In this document: positions 35,357 through 47,179 of the stretch, piece after piece
Position numbering within the stretch: position 1 is the first letter of the stretch
How the letters are laid out: every line of letters begins with the position of its first letter
DNA from: Anthostomella pinea
Taxonomy: Eukaryota; Ascomycota; Sordariomycetes; Xylariales; Xylariaceae
Length of the DNA stretch: 64,000 nucleotides
Direction of reading: 5' to 3'
Assembly (NCBI GenBank): GCA_963556695.1
Contig: CAUWAG010000020.1
Location: forward strand, 4,402,001 to 4,466,000
Program-made: the position numbers and the translations under genes
Notes under the pieces: generated by a model
The model's input: only the letters and a program-made list of their open reading frames with translations
Databases searched by the model: none
Told to the model about the DNA's origin: nothing

Positions 35357-36504
35357 ATCAGAGCGAGGCGGCCCAGCTGGTCAGCCCTAAAATGTCTTAC
35401 CACATGAGTACAATACGGGGCTGCTCACCCCTCGATTCCGGCGCGCCGTCCAATCTAACGGGATCGACGTATCAACGTGCGCGAACTCATAACCATTGAC
35501 TGCCATGTGGGTTTGGGGGGAGATACCTTCGAGTACCTACCTCCTCTCGCGTGGTACGATACATGCCATACCTCCATGTTAGGTATGTAAGCATGACAAG
35601 GTCGAGGGCGGCGATTCGGCCGCCGCTGATGAAGTCTGACCGACGTTGATGCAGGCATGCAGACATGTCATTTCTATTCGCGGGTTTTTCGATGGAGAGC
35701 GGAGGAACTTCGAGTTACGCAAATCCACATTAACACCACGTGCTACGTTATCCGACGGGGCGGGAGAAGCGTGTGATTCGTTGACGGAGGGGTTTCCAGT
35801 CTCGCTGTCGCATTGGCTGACAGCACTCCTAATTACGATACCTGCTTAGAGAGATGCTATCAGATTATGGTAGTGCGCCTTTGTCTTACCTAAGTGCTTC
35901 ATAATGTAGTCCTGCATGACGATGTGGAAGCAAGCCATCAGTAATTTTATCGATGATAAAGACACGACAGGGGCAAACGTAGATTCACCCTCCAACAGCA
36001 GTGAGCACTAGGCGCGTCAGCCGCGGCTGTGTGACTGGCGCTGTGCACGGCCACAAGGCAGCTTCCAAAGTTCCACAGTGCGCCGTAGAAAGTTACCGAC
36101 CGCGCATAAGCGCCACACGGCTTCACCGCCTGCCTGGAATGGCCCCCTCGCCGGCCCCTTCAAAGTTACCGCATCACTCCACCAACATCAAGTCAACAAC
36201 GCTAACATTTTGCCAGCGCCTAGCCTCACTCATCACGGCGCGGTCCATCCGATTGCTGGTCTACAACAGGCTAAGCTTCCCGAATTGGACGACAATTCGA
36301 TGCACCCAAGCCGAGATCAGTAAAAGTTCCTCATCGAAAGTGCCTGCCGGAGAGGGACCATGGCCCAGCGCCAACCGCGCCAGATGAGATTGATCACTTG
36401 ATGACTTCATGACAACGGTTGTTCCAAATTGCGAAGGGCAAAAATAGGCCATCTTACCGCAATAGCAACATCATTGACGACCAACAAGACGCACGGCAAG
36501 GCAC

Positions 36505-39196
36505 ATGATGATGGCTGATACGAAGTGGAACGCGAGGCGGCGACGCGCAATCCAGTCCGTCTTCCCAACAGACATCTCGCAGCCCACGCCGTACTCGACG
36601 CCCTCGCTGGGCTTCACGGAGCAGGGCCAACACTTTGGGGGCCCGCCGCCGCTGATGGTGCGGACGCCCAAGAAGAAATGGAACTTTTCGACCAGTGGTG
36701 TCAGCACTGCCACTGCCACTGTTGCTGCTGTGCCGTCGCAGCTGATGAGCTCACCGGACCACCACCATACCCACGCCGCGCAGCAGACCCGCTTCGACCG
36801 GTCCTGGCACGTCGTCACGTCGCGGATTGCGCTGCCGCCCTCCGTCACGGCCGAGGATTCCTTCGGGCCCCTGCCGACCGAGTCGCAGGACCTCGGCGAT
36901 GATGATAACGGCATCTTCGCCGGCGCCCTGAGAGATGTGCTGCACCCGGCTACGCGCTTGCCCCTGGCCGCGCATACGGATGACCTGCTCACCTGGCACA
37001 TCCAGCAGGTACGGCAGCACTTCGTGAGCCACGTCCTGCCGCTGCTTTCGGTGTGCGACGGTCATGCGGACCAGACTCAGGTTGTACTAGGCAGCATGCG
37101 CACCCTCGAGGCGGCGCATCGGCAGTATCTGTATGGATTGTCTCTAATCATGCGGGCTATGGGGGGGGGAACAGGCCGACGCCGCGCTTAGGAAGTTCCG
37201 GCGGGACCTGCACGCCATTGTGGGCAACTCCATGTCTAAATCCCTGATGAACGCCCTGCGACTGGTTTTGGGCCAGCTCATGAGGACTGTCCTCGGAATT
37301 AAACATCCAAACCATCGCACTACGAGAGGACAGCCGACATCGTCGTCTGATAAGGACGTCGACGAGTCGAAGACCGAACTCTTGCAGCTCGTGGAGTCAC
37401 TTTGTAACGTCGGCCTGGCTGGCGAGAGATTTCAGATCTTGTTTGCTGAGCTTCTGGATGGCATGATGGTCTCTTACGTGCGCGAGTCCTTCGCGGGGAT
37501 GTGGGAGCCCAACAAAGATGTCGATATGGAGCCACTGTACCCAGGTCATGTTCAAGGTGCACAACCCCAGTGTATTAAGGAACTGTCGAGCTGGATTGAG
37601 AATCAGTACTCTCGACTGGCGGTCGAGGTCACTGCCAAGCTCGGGACCTTGCGTGTCTCGTGGCAAGACGTGGAGAAGTGGAAGGAAATCGGCATAGGTC
37701 GGCTTGCCGCGCTTCGTATCAGCGAGTTGTTCGACATTGTTATTAGCTGGCCGAGCAGCGAGGGCGGCATTGAAGATCTACGCTTTGCGGTTACCACGCC
37801 ACAGAGGCGGTTACAACTTACTGATGCGTTCTCAACTGCATTGCAGAGCCGTCTGCTTCACCCTGGACGGTCGACTCTGGAAATCCTTCGCACCTACATC
37901 GCCATGGTTCGGACATTTCACAAGCTGGATCATTCTAGGGTTCTCCTGGATCGGGTTGCATACTCTTTGCAGCTCTATCTTTGTACTCGGGAAGACACAG
38001 TTCGCACCATTGTTTCCGGTCTATTGTCGACCCCCAAGGAAGTCAACACCGACGCACGCAAGACGAAGCTTGTTGAGCTCGTCGAGCTACTGTACGATCC
38101 CAACCAATACCGCTCTGAGCGACAAGACGAGGAGTGGGATGATCTGACCTGGATCCCGCCTCCGGTAGACGCGGGCTCTAACTACAAGCGACGGAAGTCC
38201 GAGGATGTCATCGGAACTCTAATCGGTGCTTTGGGCTCTCCCGAGGTCTTCATCAAGGAGTTTCAGAATATCATCGGCGAGCGTCTATTGTCTGAGCAAG
38301 TCTCGTTCGAGCAGGAGGAGGGCGTATTAGACCTCCTGAAGAAGAGGTTCGGAGAGTCGTCGCTGCAAGCCTGTGATGTCATGATCAAGGATATCCAGGA
38401 CTCGAGGAGACTCGATGGCGTTATCCATCGTGGCGCCATCAACCACCCTGAGAAGGTGAACCGCGACTGGACGATCCACGCAAGGATCCTGTCTCGCCTC
38501 TACTGGCCAGAAGTGGGCGAAGACCGGTTCCATCTACCGTCAACCGTAGCGGAGATGCAGAATATGTACGAGACTATTTTCGAGCACCTCAAGCCCACGC
38601 GCAAGATCAAGTGGCTCAATCACCTGGGGCAGGCCACTGTGGAGCTTGAGCTCGAGGATCGAAATATCCTGGAAGAGGTCCATACCTACGAGGCCGCTGT
38701 CATTAACGCCTTCAGCGAGGAGAATGCCGCCAGCTGGACTTTTGAGGACTTGTGGATCAAGCTCGAGATGGACGAGGACCTCCTCACGGCCGCGCTCTCG
38801 TTCTGGGAGAAGAAGCGCGTGCTCCGCAAACTTCCCGACGGGCGGTACGTCGTCATCGAGCGGCTCTCGGACGCCGAGCAGGCGTCGCATACCAACGTCA
38901 TGGCTTCATCATCGGCCGCGGCGCCAGCCGACGCGCCGGCAACGCCGCGGAAGGCCAAGGCGGGCATCAGCGGGAGGGAGAAGGAGAAGCGCACGGTGTA
39001 CTGGCAGTTCATCATCGGCATGCTGACCAACGCGAGCTCGACCATGCCCCTCGGCCAGATCGCCATGATGATGAAGATGCTCATCGCCGACGGGTTCCCA
39101 TGGAGCAACGAGGAGCTGCAGGAGTTCCTCGGCGAGAAGGTCGGCGAGGGCCATCTGGAGATCATTGGCGGCAAGTACAAGCTCATCAAGAAGTGA
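36505..39196 (+). CDS. APC2: Anaphase-promoting complex subunit 2 (cullin-like), frame-broken at a G9 run
   Basis: APC2 is the cullin-like scaffold of the anaphase-promoting complex, which with APC11 ubiquitinates securin and cyclins. The first part runs from ATG 36505 ('KWNARRRRAIQSVFP') to the G9 run at 37161-37169. There the frame shifts and would stop at 37191. One G fewer restores '...LIMRAMGG-EQADAALRKFRRDLHAIVGNSM', which continues open to TGA 39196, about 896 aa in total with no intron seen. Family features: 'LYLCTREDTVRTIVSGLLS' near residue 485, the cullin-homology region, and a C-terminal winged-helix APC2 domain ('YWQFIIGMLTNASSTMPLGQ', 'EELQEFLGEKV', 'GGKYKLIKK'). A Ser/Ala/Pro linker precedes that domain. 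The gene is essential where studied, so a homopolymer error in the assembly is more likely than a null allele. Confidence 0.92.
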
Positions 39197-41303
39197 AGGA
39201 CGCTGCTGTTTGTCTATGGTTGTCAGGGCGCTGGGATCAGCGTCTTTGTGTGATGCGCTACTGTATCTGGGGTTCGGCGGTTCCTCCCGTCATCAGCTGG
39301 CCTCTGGGCGTGGTGACCTTGCTGGCTGGTCGGCGTCAGCGTCTTGGAACTGTATACATTGTCTGCAGATATACATGGGAGGCAGCAGCCAGTAAACTCC
39401 TGTAGTGGATATGTTTTACTGAGCGTGCCGCGGGACCAAGTATCAGTAATGAAATCCGGAATGGGGATTCAGGCGATGGCGTGTTCAGAGATGGGGGATG
39501 TTGATAGTATCTTCACATTTGTCGGCGGGCCGCGGCATCGGTCTAGGTGGATGTGTGTATGCTGTATGATGGCAGGCAACAGCCTCCCCCAGGGCTGTCC
39601 CTTCTCGGTAGCATTGCCGATTGAGCCGCTGGCGGTTATCGAAAAGGGAGAAGGGGGTGGGCGCTGACTGACGAACTATTCCCTTTCTTTCGGTCTCGTC
39701 AGGTGTTCATGCGGGGAAATACCTTACTATTGCATGGTCGCCGGGGCACGCACCCCGCGAGTATGTGGCTTATCTGCGCGCCCTTTCCCCTTCTTCGCCT
39801 GGAGGGGAGTCGCGGGATATTACCTGCAGCCCCGGACGCAGGATGGAGCCTGTTTGGGCAGGACGTACATGTACGAGCGTGGAGGGCTGTTGTGTAATGC
39901 AGTATTTGCTTACTTGCATGCGCGGTTGGATGTATATCTAAGTACTATGGGTGTGTTCGCAGTCCCGCATACATGTAGTATGTGTAGGGGGGTGAAGGGG
40001 GTTTTATGAATGTGGTATCATTCGCCGCGGGTGTATTCTCTGGTAGCAGTGGCTTTTCTGCATGTTGTTCATCACTTGCCGGCTCGTTCTGTTCCGGGGT
40101 GTGGTGTAGATGAGAGCAATGTGCGGGAACACTCGGTATGGCTGAGTCGGGTCCGATTCGAAGATCAATATAGAAGGTGGAAGAGCGAGCGTGTGATGCT
40201 AGTATAGCATAGTCTTCTGCTACCGGTATACCCTGCCATCCAAGATGGGCATGAATGAACTGAAGTCGATGTAGTTGGTCAACTTCATCATCCGGGGAAG
40301 TTGGTGTGAGTTAGTTTGGATAACATAAAGAGAGTGTGCGAGTGCTTAAAGTCCAGGAAGCCGAAGTACACGAAAAACCCCTCGTGGTGGTGGGAAATCT
40401 ACCTTGTGTGTGGGTTGGCCTCGGTTCCTCCCGCTCGCTGCCAGCCCTTCCACGAGATTTAGGTTGGTGGTTTCAGATAGGTATGACGTGGTGTAGTAGT
40501 GGTATATAGTTGGGTCATGTTGCTGGTGATGGCGGCTTGGATTTGTGAGTGAGTGAGTGACTGGTTGGTGCGGTTCGAGTTATGGGAGTCCATGTACAGG
40601 AAGTATAGGGTGGTTGGGTGGTGATGCTTGCTCTTGATCGCGTCGAGGTACTGCGAAAAAGGAAGGTATGTGGAGTAAAAGGCAGGGCGGGAGTTACGAG
40701 GCAGAGAGGTGTGGTGATGCATGGGTCGGAAAGGATATAGGAAGTTTTGAGATGCGTGGTGGGTGACTTCGAGGCGATGTACACGGTGAGATCTCAGCGT
40801 GAGTTGTTGGTCTTTGGCAGTGGTGGTTGTTCAGATAGGGGATCGTAGGTTGGCGGGTGGCGCTCTAAGCTGGGCATTATACTTGTTTGGGCAATCTAGG
40901 AACGGGAAAGGTGATAGATGGGATGTGGTATTGGGGATGACTGGAGACTAGAGATCACAGAACGTGCGGAGAAGACTTGAAGGTATGCAGTAGCTCTTGG
41001 CTACGAAGTCTCGTCCCTATGGTAGACTACCTGTGCACGCCAAGTGCTTGAGAAGAATTCGCCCACCGATCATAGACCTTGGAAAGCGTTGTGCTTCGCC
41101 AATGTAATGTCCTGAGTAGGGTGTCTGCTAAAGACGATGTCTGCTTAGTCCCATTGCCAACCGGTCACTACCGCCCGTCCAGCAACCTGTGAAGTCAGGC
41201 CTAACCAGTCCCAATGCCACTCTTCCATCACATCTCTGTTCAGGCCCTCGAGATATTTGGTCCACCACGGAAATTACAACCCCAGGCTGACTCTTGGGTG
41301 GAT
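39197..41303. other. Intergenic region between APC2 (+) and the MYND gene (-)
   Basis: Convergent spacer of 2.1 kb holding both 3' ends. Open frames are short and without motifs. There is a GAGTGAGTGAGTGAC run near 40546. No gene is supported. Confidence 0.6.
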
Positions 41304-42687
41304 CTAAGTGACTTGCAAGCCCCAGGGGTCCGGTACGCCTTCCTCTGATCCCTTGTGCTTCGCTAGATAGGTCTGCCAGCTGCTCTGGAAGTCGTTCCAT
41401 CCGGGTTTGACTGTGGCACCGCCCCCCATGATGATCGCGAGGAGGTTCATACGCTTTCCATTCTCTGCCGTGACCTCTTCCAAGTATTCAGTCATCCACT
41501 GGACATGCAGACGGTGGGTCGGCTTGCCGTCCTTGCGCATGACCATGAGAGAACCTTCACAAGGCCTAGCCAGGAACGGGATGGGTGTCTGGCCAAACCG
41601 TGCCATTACCGAGCGATCCTGGACAAGAAATCGTGCGTCCTCGTTGGAAAGCTCCTCTTGCGTGGAGAAGTCGACGTTGGTGTGGCACACCTGGACGTTC
41701 CAGGGGAGACCCAGGAACTCGGCCCAAGGAGCGCTGTACTGGTTTTGATCGAGGACCTCGGCCGGGACGCTGACGTTTTCGAACCGGGGAAGCTCGGAGA
41801 TGCCGTTTGCGAGAAAGGGCTGGAAGCGGGCGATGTCACCGTTGCAGTTGATCTTGACGGCAGAAACAATTCTGCAGTTGCGGTAGAGTGCAAAGCGGTC
41901 GGGGTCGACGACGCAAGAGTTGGGCTTCAAGGTGTGGAGAAAGTCGATGACTGAGCGGAAGTCTCGCGCTGTGAAGTCCTTGGGCTCCATGAAAGACCAG
42001 CGTTGTCGCCAGTAGGGGTCGTTCATAGAAGGTGTGCCTTTCTTGTAGCTATAGGGCCAGACGAGGGCGGAGCCGTATTGGACGAGAGTATGACCAGCTG
42101 GCGAGAGTCGGGCAATGGATTCATTCATCTTGATGTTGGGAGGTGCATCCTCAATCCCGCGACCTTTGTCGTTGACAGGACGGAGGCGGGATACGATGTT
42201 AAAGCTGAGACCACGACCGCATCGGCGGTCCGGAATGCAATAGTTGATCGTGATTGCATGTTGCGAAGTCGTTGGCGAGATGGTTTTGGGCTTCCAGCTC
42301 GAGTCCTTGAAGATGAGGTCGTCGATCTCCCGGAAGTGACCATCGCCAATCTCCGTCCACACATCCTTGATCCAGACGAACTCCGGCTTGCTTTTGTTCT
42401 GGGAGAACTAGAGAGCTCGGTAATGCTTGGGTGGACAGCGGGAGTCGGCGAACTCTTTCGAAAGTGGTTTGCAGACCAGCTTGTGATACTGCCAGTCCTT
42501 CTGCTGACAAGCCGTGGAACAGTATGGAGCCGCACATCGGGAGCAGTTGCGGCTGCCCTTTTGATCGCACATGACACAGAGCGACAAAAAAGGCCTCCGG
42601 GTCCTCCTCCTCCAGGGTGTGATCTCGTCCATGGTCGGGGAAGAAAGTACCGTCGTAGAACGGACGGATTTGCTCGGGGATCTCCAT
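41304..42687 (-). pseudogene. MYND zinc finger protein with one frameshift and one in-frame stop
   Basis: Member of a Pezizomycotina family with an N-terminal MYND finger, a protein-protein interaction module; biological role unknown. Translation from ATG 42687 gives 'MEIPEQIRPFYDGTFFPDHG' and 'LEEEDPEAF', then leaves frame at a run of six T (plus-strand A at 42586-42591). One T fewer gives 'EAFLSLCVMCDQKGSRNC', and the MYND finger follows with ligands C-x2-C, C-x2-C, C-x3-C and H-x3-C ('CSRCAAPYCSTACQQKDW', 'HKLVC'). A TAG at 42408-42410 interrupts 'KHYRAL-stop-FSQNKSKPEFVWI', where family members usually have Leu. The frame then stays open for 370 residues to TAG at 41304. Alternatively a start at MDEITPW in the second frame would keep the finger but lose the conserved N-terminus. 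Pseudogene or poor sequence; I cannot decide. Confidence 0.75.
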
Positions 42688-44623
42688 CGTGACGGCGAAG
42701 GGCGAAGGTTGTGTGCTGGAAGGCAGGTCAGAGATTTGGTGGGTAAGAACCGAGGTATTACTGAGGGATAGAAATGGGCTTCCACTCGCAGCTCTGGGGT
42801 GGACATTCAGCGAGTTGGATCAGGCAAACAGACACTGAGATGAAAGAGAGCCTAGAGTGATGGGTAGATGAAGCTTACAATGGGAATCCGATCCGAGATT
42901 CGACCATACCCTCGGGTAATGGGTGATTGAGGAATGAAGGTTTAGGAGCTTTACTAACCTTGGGGTCTGATTTTGCGAGATGTTTATCTTGCGTGGTGCA
43001 GCGTTTCCCTCGCCTTGATGTTGGCAGAATTAGGCTAGGTAGCTTTGCGGTGTCAGCCTGGGTGAACGGACAAAGAGAATGGCGTCCGCAGTCAAGAGAA
43101 CTGCTGGGAGACCTCACCTGGAACTGGTTGGTTGGCAAAGGGATATGGAGGCAGGAAGCAGAGCTGCCTGGGGTACGGTAACCGCCCTCTACTAATATGG
43201 AGGCCCAAGTTTTTATCTGTGCAGCTCGACCAAGTACCTAATGGATGGCGTGGTTGACTGTTTGGAATCAGCCCAGGTAAAGTTGAACACGGCGAACTCC
43301 CGTTCGGGTACACTTCCTCCCATTTGGACAAAATTACTTACCTCTAGTACGTGGTCCATCCCGTTCGCCCCTGAGAACAAACACTTCTACACTATCCTAC
43401 TATCGACTGAACCTGTATTAAGGAGCCTCCGAAATCAATAGAGTCGAAAACTAATCCTACGCGTTCTTACCTACTGGGCCCTTGGCTGTCTTCCTCTATC
43501 CGAGCCCGAGCTTCCCTACTCGCGGAGGTCCCCGTTCGGAAGCTTAGGCATACATTTTCTAACCCTGTTGAAGGAGACCCGTGGAACACGAGCAGTGCCT
43601 TACGCAAGTGAGTTGCGCTTCCAGCACCAGCTGCGAGATAGGTACCGGCCTGGGCAACTTCGATACCTAAGCGGTCGATCTCTGCCACGTATAAGGTCAT
43701 AGAAGGTCGGATGCAGGCTGAGCGTTCGTAGGGGAGAATGCGGCCGCTATACGCAGGAGCAAGCGACATGTCAAGGTGCATGTTGAGCAGACTGTACCCC
43801 AAGGTTATATACAGGGCATTCGGCTGGAGGCGCTGCTGAGACTTTCGAATCTGCTACTGACAACGAAGCTCTCCTTCATCTGGGCTACGCTGCCTTTCTT
43901 CACTCCGCAACTCAGTCCGACCACTTGCCCGACGGAGGCGGGCGCAACACCTGAGCAACCCTTCAAAAGCTTTCGGGGACGCACAGCAGCCCTGAAGTGC
44001 TTTTTTGAAACGCTCGTGGGTTTTCTCGTAGATATAGGACCCGGGCTTCTGGCGCACAGGGAGACGCGAGCAGACGACAGAGTGTACACGAGAATTGCGT
44101 GATGACTCGACCTTGGGAAGGAAAGAACTGGACCATCAGGAAAACGTCACCAAGGAGTACCGGTATACTGCGGGTTGATGGGGAAGAGCCGCCTTCAACA
44201 ACAACCACCAGAAATCGGGGAGACCTCATGGCGTTGCTCATAGGATAATTCATGGTGTATAAAGACTCAAGAAACCACATGTGATATTGTTGCAGGGCCT
44301 TTCAGTCCCATAGAACGTTGAGTGTGTGGCTGATGCCAAATGAGGGTGAAGTGTTTTTAAAAGGGGTAGTGCAGATTTTCGTGTCGCTCTAGGATAAGCC
44401 CCATCTTTATGCATCTCATCTCGCAGATATGCAAAGCACAGACCCTGCAACCCCTACATGACATGGTGAAGAAAAAAACTTCGGGTCTGATATTTCTGGT
44501 CATCTACAACTACAAACCCAACATTCTCCCGTTGCGCGCATCTCTGCCTAATTACTCAATCCCATCTCCATCAACCGAAGCCGACTTGCATCACTAAAAC
44601 CATCCATCCCTCCGCCCTTCAAC
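42688..44623. other. Divergent spacer between the MYND gene (-) and the RRM gene (+)
   Basis: Probably promoters and leaders of both flanking genes. Small open frames (108-111 codons at 43.5-44.1 kb on both strands) have no motif. No gene is supported. Confidence 0.55.
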
Positions 44624-45280
44624 ATGTTCGCCCGCTCATCCATCGCGCGCGCAGTCGCCCGCGCTCCCGCCGCCGCATCGCAAGCATTCCAGACCACCCG
44701 CATCGACACACCGCGCATGTTTACCTCGACACCCTCCGTCCTCGCAACCAAGCTCTTCGTCGGCGGACTACCGTGGAGTGTCGACACCCCGGAGCTGGAG
44801 GAGAAGTTCGCTCCCTACGGCAACATCGCCAGTGTCCACGTTGTCAAGGACAGAGAGACCCGCGAAAGCAAAGGCTTCGGCTTCATCGAGTTCGAGGAGG
44901 ACGAGGCTGCCGCCAAGGCCATTGAGGAGTTACATGAGTCCGAACTGGGAGGCCGCGTCCTCAGTGTCCAGGTAGCCGTCGAGGGTGGAACCCGCGGCGG
45001 CGGCGGTGGTCGTGGAGGTTTCTCGCGCGGAGGAGGCGGTGGCTACGGCGGCCGCGAAGGAGGTGGTGGCTACGGCCGTGGAGGAGGTGGCGGTGGCTAC
45101 AGCCGCGGAGGAGGAAGTGGTGGCTACGGCCGCGGAGGAGGTGGCGGTGGCTATAGCCGCGGAGGAGGTGGTGGACGAGGCGGTGGTTTCAGCCGTGGAC
45201 GAGGAGGCGGCGGCGGCGGCGGCGGCGGCGGCTACGGCGATTCCGCTCCCAGCTACCCAAGCGGAGACTCCAGCTTCTAA
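44624..45280 (+). CDS. Glycine-rich RNA-binding protein (RRM plus RGG tail), probably mitochondrial
   Basis: Single exon, 218 aa. Residues 1-40 are basic, Ala/Ser/Thr-rich and free of acidic residues except one Asp ('MFARSSIARAVARAPAAASQ'), a likely mitochondrial presequence. Residues about 43-120 form one RRM with RNP2 'LFVGGL' and RNP1 'KGFGFIEF'. Residues about 122-205 are a Gly-rich tail with RGG, GYGRGG and GYSRGG repeats, a flexible RNA-binding region often methylated on Arg. The C-terminus is 'YPSGDSSF'. Such proteins act as RNA chaperones or in RNA processing; the specific RNA is unknown. The start is the only ATG that includes the presequence (context TCAACATGT). The frame is intact. 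The repeat DNA (GGAGGAGGTGGTGG type) is prone to length change. Confidence 0.88.
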   Translation: MFARSSIARAVARAPAAASQAFQTTRIDTPRMFTSTPSVLATKLFVGGLPWSVDTPELEEKFAPYGNIASVHVVKDRETRESKGFGFIEFEEDEAAAKAIEELHESELGGRVLSVQVAVEGGTRGGGGGRGGFSRGGGGGYGGREGGGGYGRGGGGGGYSRGGGSGGYGRGGGGGGYSRGGGGGRGGGFSRGRGGGGGGGGGGYGDSAPSYPSGDSSF

Positions 45281-46266
45281 AGCATGACCAACCTCCAACT
45301 GCAAAAACCTCGTCCTGGCATTCGGGGTCAATTCCTCGAAATAGCCAGGATGCGCCCAGTCGAGGGCCTGTATATTCCACCCGTGTATGAGGGCGTGTAT
45401 GACGCTTAGAGATGCGTCGATGTATTACCACTCCCCATACCTTCACATTATTGCCGAGGCGACGCGTTGACGCGTCGACGCGGACGAATCCGGGATAACC
45501 AACTCCATGTCCCATACCACACGAGACGATCGCCCTTAGACTGTCCGCATTCACAGCAATGACATTGCCATCGTGAAGATGGAACGCCGTGACCTGGGCG
45601 GAGACGAGTTATGGTCCCGACTTGCTGCACTGGAATCATCGCCAACAACTCGCTTTGGATCGATGGTTGAGAGCTGTGTTGCATACGCTCCGACGAAATA
45701 CAGTCGGCCCAAATCCTTGCCAACGCGTCTTGCCCACGGCCGGCCTCAGGCGAACTCGTGACCTTCCAAGTTCAAAAGGTAATGCGAATCCCCATCAGTG
45801 TTTCGTCGCCTTTGTCCTTACCATCAGGTATAGGTATGCCCTTTGGCAGCTGATAGGATAATAATCCCTTTGAGTTCGATGAAGGTTATTTCGCGGATCA
45901 TTCCACGTAGCTGAACTCCTGGCTAAGATGTCGGTCGGGTGGCCTCGCCCTAGTCATCTGTATTTTTCACGCCCTTCTTCTATACCTATACCGCCGCCGC
46001 AATGTCCGACCCATCCTTCTCGGACGCATCGACTTGCTGGTTCTGTTGACTATGTCGGATGGCGGTGACAAGTTTCAGAGAACGCAATGACATCCATGGA
46101 GGTGCACGTTGTCGTTGTCATGCTAGGTATGTGTGTGTCCCGATCCCCAGCTTTCGACTCGCGAATGTGCATAGCAGCCGACGGTCGCCGCAAGACCCAT
46201 ATGACCTCTCGTCACACCATGTTAGGTGAACAGGCAATATGAGCCAGACGCAACGTGAAAGACTCG
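45281..46266. other. Intergenic spacer
   Basis: Holds the 3' end of the RRM gene and the promoter of the next gene. No motif-bearing open frame was seen. Confidence 0.55.
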
Positions 46267-47179
46267 ATGGGAACACTGCATATATCTTGTGATACCTACG
46301 AAACCGCGAGCGCAGCAATGAAGCTCAAACGCAATGCAAGTACCACATCGCTGGTCGGCTACGTTGAGGTCCTTGGTGTTGACCAGACACGTCTCAGGGG
46401 CGGCCAGCTGCTTCATCTCATTCATATTCGTCATGGTGAGGCCGGACTGATCCTTTTCTGACACCTCGTTGGGTTTTCCTTCTTCTTCGCGTCCACACCG
46501 CTGAAGCCGTCGAGAATGCTTTGGACCACACCATGGACATGTTCCGTCTTTGCCGCAGCGACAACATGGGTCTGCGCAGCACAGCTCCCTCGATCATGTT
46601 GCGTCTCGACAAGGTCCAGGAATGCTACGATTTCATCAAATGGTGGTACACGGGTACAGACGGGCAGTACGATTGGGCAGACGCGAGCCTACCCTACTTG
46701 AATATCAAGGACGCTGACGTCTTTGAACCTTGTGATGTCTTCATCTCCGAATTTCCGGACTTGGGTCAAGGCGTAGCGCTGGTTCTCCTAAAGATCAAGC
46801 TGCTGATGGACCTGCAGTCCCTCCAAGAAGCCTCCAGATCAGTCGGAGACAACGTACCGCAGGAAATCCTCGACATGATCCGAGAGAAAGCCGTCGGTCC
46901 CGCAGTCTCGAGTCGTCCGGAGATCATGGAGCAGCCAGACCAATCACAGAACATCGCCGCCATGCGAAAACAGGTTCACTGCTCTATAAACATGTCCAGA
47001 AATCCAACATCCACTTCTGGCCTGCTCTGCTCAACCCAGCATCCCACCTTGTTGCGAGACCCGAATACTACTCAAGAGGTCAAGAGAGCGAAATGCAAGT
47101 GACGCTCAAATACTCGTATGCGTCATGGGCCGAAACACCAGGCGCTATTGACATCATCAGAACTCTGTCGAAGGCATAG
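46267..47179 (+). pseudogene. Fungal-specific protein of unknown function, two frame breaks
   Basis: I recognise the sequence type from Pezizomycotina genomes, where it is annotated as hypothetical; no function is known. Segment 1 (from ATG 46267) has 'SCDTYETASAAMKLKRNAST', 'LVGYVEVLGVD' and 'LLHLIHIRHGEAGLIL', then stops at TGA 46459. Adding one T to the T4 run at 46454-46457 continues in the next frame as 'LTPRWVFLLLRVHTAEAVEN', 'DHTMDMFRLCRSDNMG', 'CYDFIKWWYTG' and 'YDWADASLPYLNIKDADVFE'. That frame is lost again near 46975-46985. A second one-base correction leads to 'LYKHVQKSNIHFWPALLNPA', 'RPEYYSRGQ', 'YSYASWAETPGAIDIIRTL' and TAG 47179. Rebuilt length is about 300 aa. Good conservation of the flanking text suggests either recent decay or sequence errors. 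Confidence 0.65.

Larger units (their letters stand above)
29699..36504. other. 6.8-kb gene desert
   Basis: No gene supported. Open frames up to 235 codons (34192-34899, +) lack motifs and overlap others. It contains AAT and GCAA microsatellites, GGTCAGGTAAG repeats, an imperfect 60-70 bp tandem duplication at 32447-32580 and a 14-bp repeat at 35329. The last several hundred bases should include the APC2 promoter. Confidence 0.6.
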
